A stretch of 50,230 nucleotides of DNA from the NCBI GenBank assembly GCA_051873875.1, contig JBJEFI010000059.1, forward strand, positions 1 to 50,230, given 5' to 3'. This stretch comes from JBJEFI01 sp051873875. GTDB taxonomy: Bacteria > Bacillota > Bacilli > Bacillales > Bacillaceae_G. A program made the position numbers and the translations under genes. The notes under the pieces are model-generated. The model searched no databases, was not told the origin of the DNA, and was given only the letters and a program-made list of their open reading frames with translations. Shown piece by piece: positions 48,380 to 50,230 of the stretch (the stretch's first letter is position 1; each line of letters begins with the position of its first letter).

Positions 48380-49812
48380 TGTTGCTCCCTTTCTATGTAT
48401 ACCTTTATGCCTTTTGTATCTAAATTTGAGCCTTGAAATTTTGCTCCTTGCTCCTTTAAAAATTGAATATATTGCAACTTATCTTGCTGGATTCTTTCCC
48501 CATTTAATAGCACAGGAATACCTGGTGGATATGGAATAATATCTTCTGCTGAAAGAAGCCCTTCAGCCTCTTCTAACGGAATACATTTACTATCCATCTT
48601 TGCCAATTGCTTATAAGAACATGCAATTTTCATTACTTTTGAAAGACCTAACTTTTTATTTATCGGTTTCTCTATTTTAGTTAATCCACTAACAGCTCGT
48701 TTCATCTTATCAATAATTTCATCTATATTTTCTATAGCAGCTAAAGGTAGTATAAATAACACATGGTGTGGGTCAGCTAATTCGCTATAAATCCCGACCT
48801 CTTCAAATGCCTTTTGCAATTGAAAGCCATTGTATGGACATGTAGATTTTATAATTATTTTCAATCTGTCTTGGAAAAAAGAAGAATATTTACTTTCAAT
48901 TACTTCAATTTGTTCAATTTGCTTTATCTTTTTAATAAATTCATCATGACTAGCAATGATTCCTTCTATATCTTCTTTCTTTAATCTTTCTATATATGCA
49001 CGTGCCACATCAAGTGATAGCATTAATAAATAAGAAGGACTACTTGATTGTAACATATGTAAATAGGTTTCAATTGTTTCTTTTCTTATAATGTTGCTAT
49101 TGAAATGTAAATAAGAAGCCATTGTTAAAGCTGGAAGTGTTTTATGAGCAGATTGGACGATGACATCTGCTCCCATCTCAATTGCTGATTTTGGAAATGG
49201 TTGGCCTAGCGCTAAATGAGCACCGTGTGCCTCATCTACAAGTACAGGTATTCCTTTTTTGTGGGCTTTTTGAACGATTTCCTCTATATTTGTCACATAC
49301 CCATAGTAGTTAGGTGTCGTTAAAATAATTGCCTTTATATCACTTACTTCATTTATGACTTCTTCTACATCACTTTCAACTAATCCTAACGGAAGCCCTG
49401 TTGTACAATCATAAACTGGTTCAATAAAAATTGGCTTTGCCCCTACTAATTTTAAACCATTCATCACTGATTTATGACAGTCTCGTTGTACAATAACCGT
49501 ATCTCCTTCGGCAATTGTCGCCATAATCATAGCGAGATTCCCAACCGTTGAACCATTTACCAGGAAATATGTTTGTTTCACTTTATAAAAATTAGTAGCT
49601 AAATTTTGTGCTAACGCAATACATTCACTAGGGTCATGTAAATCATCTAATCCCGATAACTCTGTTACATCTAGCTTTAATAGAGATGTATATTCTTTTA
49701 ATGTCTCATTCCATAATTGTCCGTATTTATGACCAGGTACATGAAAAGAGATAGGATTTTTTGCTTCATGCTTTTTCAATGCATCTAATAACGGTATTTC
49801 TTTTCCCATCAT
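48376..49812 (-). CDS. yaaO: Orn/Lys/Arg decarboxylase-family PLP protein (YaaO)
   Basis: A 478-residue fold-type I PLP enzyme. HVPGHKYG lies near residue 25, the cofactor-stacking region NGSTVGNLAMIMA near 90, DEAHGAHLALG near 200 and the PLP lysine in QSAHKTLPALT near 228. A C-terminal Orn/Lys/Arg decarboxylase domain carries PYPPGIPVL. Substrate is unknown; related spore-former proteins are annotated as lysine, arginine or ornithine decarboxylases without proof. The third codon ATG is chosen, 6 bases after AAAGGG. An extended -10 promoter lies upstream. Confidence 0.9.
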   Translation of the reverse strand: MMGKEIPLLDALKKHEAKNPISFHVPGHKYGQLWNETLKEYTSLLKLDVTELSGLDDLHDPSECIALAQNLATNFYKVKQTYFLVNGSTVGNLAMIMATIAEGDTVIVQRDCHKSVMNGLKLVGAKPIFIEPVYDCTTGLPLGLVESDVEEVINEVSDIKAIILTTPNYYGYVTNIEEIVQKAHKKGIPVLVDEAHGAHLALGQPFPKSAIEMGADVIVQSAHKTLPALTMASYLHFNSNIIRKETIETYLHMLQSSSPSYLLMLSLDVARAYIERLKKEDIEGIIASHDEFIKKIKQIEQIEVIESKYSSFFQDRLKIIIKSTCPYNGFQLQKAFEEVGIYSELADPHHVLFILPLAAIENIDEIIDKMKRAVSGLTKIEKPINKKLGLSKVMKIACSYKQLAKMDSKCIPLEEAEGLLSAEDIIPYPPGIPVLLNGERIQQDKLQYIQFLKEQGAKFQGSNLDTKGIKVYIEREQQ

Positions 49813-49840
49813 CTTCATCCCTTTCTATTTAATCCATTCA

Positions 49841-49849
49841 ATTATAACA
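49841..49849 (-). promoter_or_regulatory. Extended -10 promoter of yaaO-tmk
   Basis: TGTTATAAT on the minus strand, an extended -10 element about 30 bases before the gene; no good -35 is seen, which extended -10 promoters tolerate. Confidence 0.5.
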
Positions 49850-49875
49850 ACAAAATAGAATCTACTACCTCTTTA

Positions 49876-49916
49876 AAATAAAAAATAATAGGACATTTAT
49901 CTTCGCGTCCTATTAT
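49876..49916 (-). terminator. csfB terminator
   Basis: A 10-bp stem (ATAATAGGAC/GTCCTATTAT) with a 12-base loop and TTTTTTATTTT tail on the minus strand, right behind the csfB stop. Confidence 0.9.
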
Positions 49917-50093
49917 CTAAATAGTTGTTGGAATTTTTACATTTTTAAGTTTATCAATATAAAAAATATATGCTGGATCATCTACATCTGTATGAATAAT
50001 TTCTTTTTGGCATTTATCACAAATAAATTTCTCTAATAAATGAATACCAAAATCGCTATCTTTCTCGCATACTACACACTGATCAATTCTCAT
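49917..50093 (-). CDS. csfB: Anti-sigma-G factor Gin (CsfB)
   Basis: A 58-residue protein that is easily overlooked by length. It encodes MRIDQCVVCEKDSDFGIHLL, then KFICDKCQKEI, two CxxC pairs forming a zinc site, and ends ...DDPAYIFYIDKLKNVKIPTTI. B. subtilis Gin (64 residues) has the same spacing and binds sigma-G and sigma-E to delay their activity. GAGGTGA lies before the ATG. A sigma-F-like promoter lies about 22 bases upstream and the gene has its own terminator; csfB is a sigma-F gene in B. subtilis. Confidence 0.93.
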   Translation of the reverse strand: MRIDQCVVCEKDSDFGIHLLEKFICDKCQKEIIHTDVDDPAYIFYIDKLKNVKIPTTI

Positions 50094-50114
50094 TTATTTA
50101 TCACCTCATCTATA

Positions 50115-50143
50115 GATGGTTACCGTTTTTCTAATTTTTATAC
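50115..50143 (-). promoter_or_regulatory. Sigma-F-like promoter of csfB
   Basis: The minus strand has GTATA (50139-50143), a 14-bp spacer and GGTAACCATC (50115-50124). The sigma-F consensus is GYWTA, 15 bp, GGnnAnAnTR; the -35 matches fully and the -10 partly. Confidence 0.5.
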
Positions 50144-50230
50144 ATTTTATCCAAAAGATTTTTGCACTCTTTAAAATGTATGTTTTAAAAAAAACACTGT
50201 GCATGGTTACTAATGAAAAATTTATTTTTT

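Noticed and set aside
1..50230. Insertion sequences, prophage genes, CRISPR arrays, toxin-antitoxin or defence systems
   Set aside because: None seen on either strand; gene order is conserved housekeeping and sporulation synteny throughout.

Overview
This window looks like an origin-proximal stretch of a low-GC, endospore-forming member of the Bacillaceae. Gene order follows the well-known Bacillus subtilis segment from csfB to lysS, read in reverse. Almost every gene is on the minus strand; the only clear plus-strand gene is abrB. The many sporulation genes (csfB, ricT, abrB, yabG, sspF, spoVG, fin, spoVT, yabP, yabQ, spoIIE, yabS, yabT) identify a spore former. Protein sequences are close to but clearly different from B. 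subtilis and the B. cereus group, so I do not name a species.

Layout from right to left, in transcription order. At 50.1-46.6 kb are csfB (Gin), a PLP-dependent Orn/Lys/Arg decarboxylase-type gene, tmk and holB. At 46.6-43.5 kb are ricT, yabA, yabB, yazA and rsmI. At 43.5-42.9 kb is abrB with its own double promoter and Spo0A boxes, diverging from metG. At 42.9-36.9 kb are metG, tatD, yabE, rnmV and ksgA; a perfect parS site lies in the metG terminator. At 36.9-32.5 kb are yabG, veg, sspF, ispE, purR, ridA and spoVG. At 32.3-25 kb are glmU, prs, pth, fin, mfd and spoVT, with a 100-N assembly gap that removes the end of mfd. At 24.8-19.6 kb are yabM, mazG, rqcP, yabP, yabQ, divIC and an S1-domain gene. 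At 19.4-19.3 kb is a tRNA-Met/tRNA-Glu pair. At 18.8-12.6 kb are spoIIE, yabS, yabT, tilS and hprT, followed by ftsH, coaX, hslO and cysK. At 7.6-0.3 kb is the folate operon (pabB, pabA, pabC, folP, folB, folK), then yazB, dusB and lysS. The first 220 bases hold tandem rRNA-type promoters and a leader, so a 16S gene probably lies just outside the left edge.

Functionally the window combines housekeeping work (translation, tRNA and rRNA modification, folate, PRPP and UDP-GlcNAc supply, DNA repair and replication) with sporulation control. Several recognisable promoters fit the known sporulation cascade: a Spo0A-type spoIIE promoter with a 21-bp spacer, a sigma-H-like spoVG promoter, sigma-F/G-like promoters at csfB and fin, a sigma-E-like -10 at yabP and a sigma-K-like promoter at yabG.

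I see no mobile element, CRISPR array, phage or obvious new multigene system. The most interesting points are regulatory: parS inside a terminator, two tandem Spo0A-box pairs around abrB, a 19-bp perfect hairpin between yabA and yabB, and two phased 10-bp repeats next to the glmU promoter. Other points are the absence of darA, yaaR, ctc and yacD from their usual places, and a MetRS with a zinc-knuckle and an altered HIGH motif. Many translation starts were moved inward to the codon served by a ribosome binding site; these are noted gene by gene.
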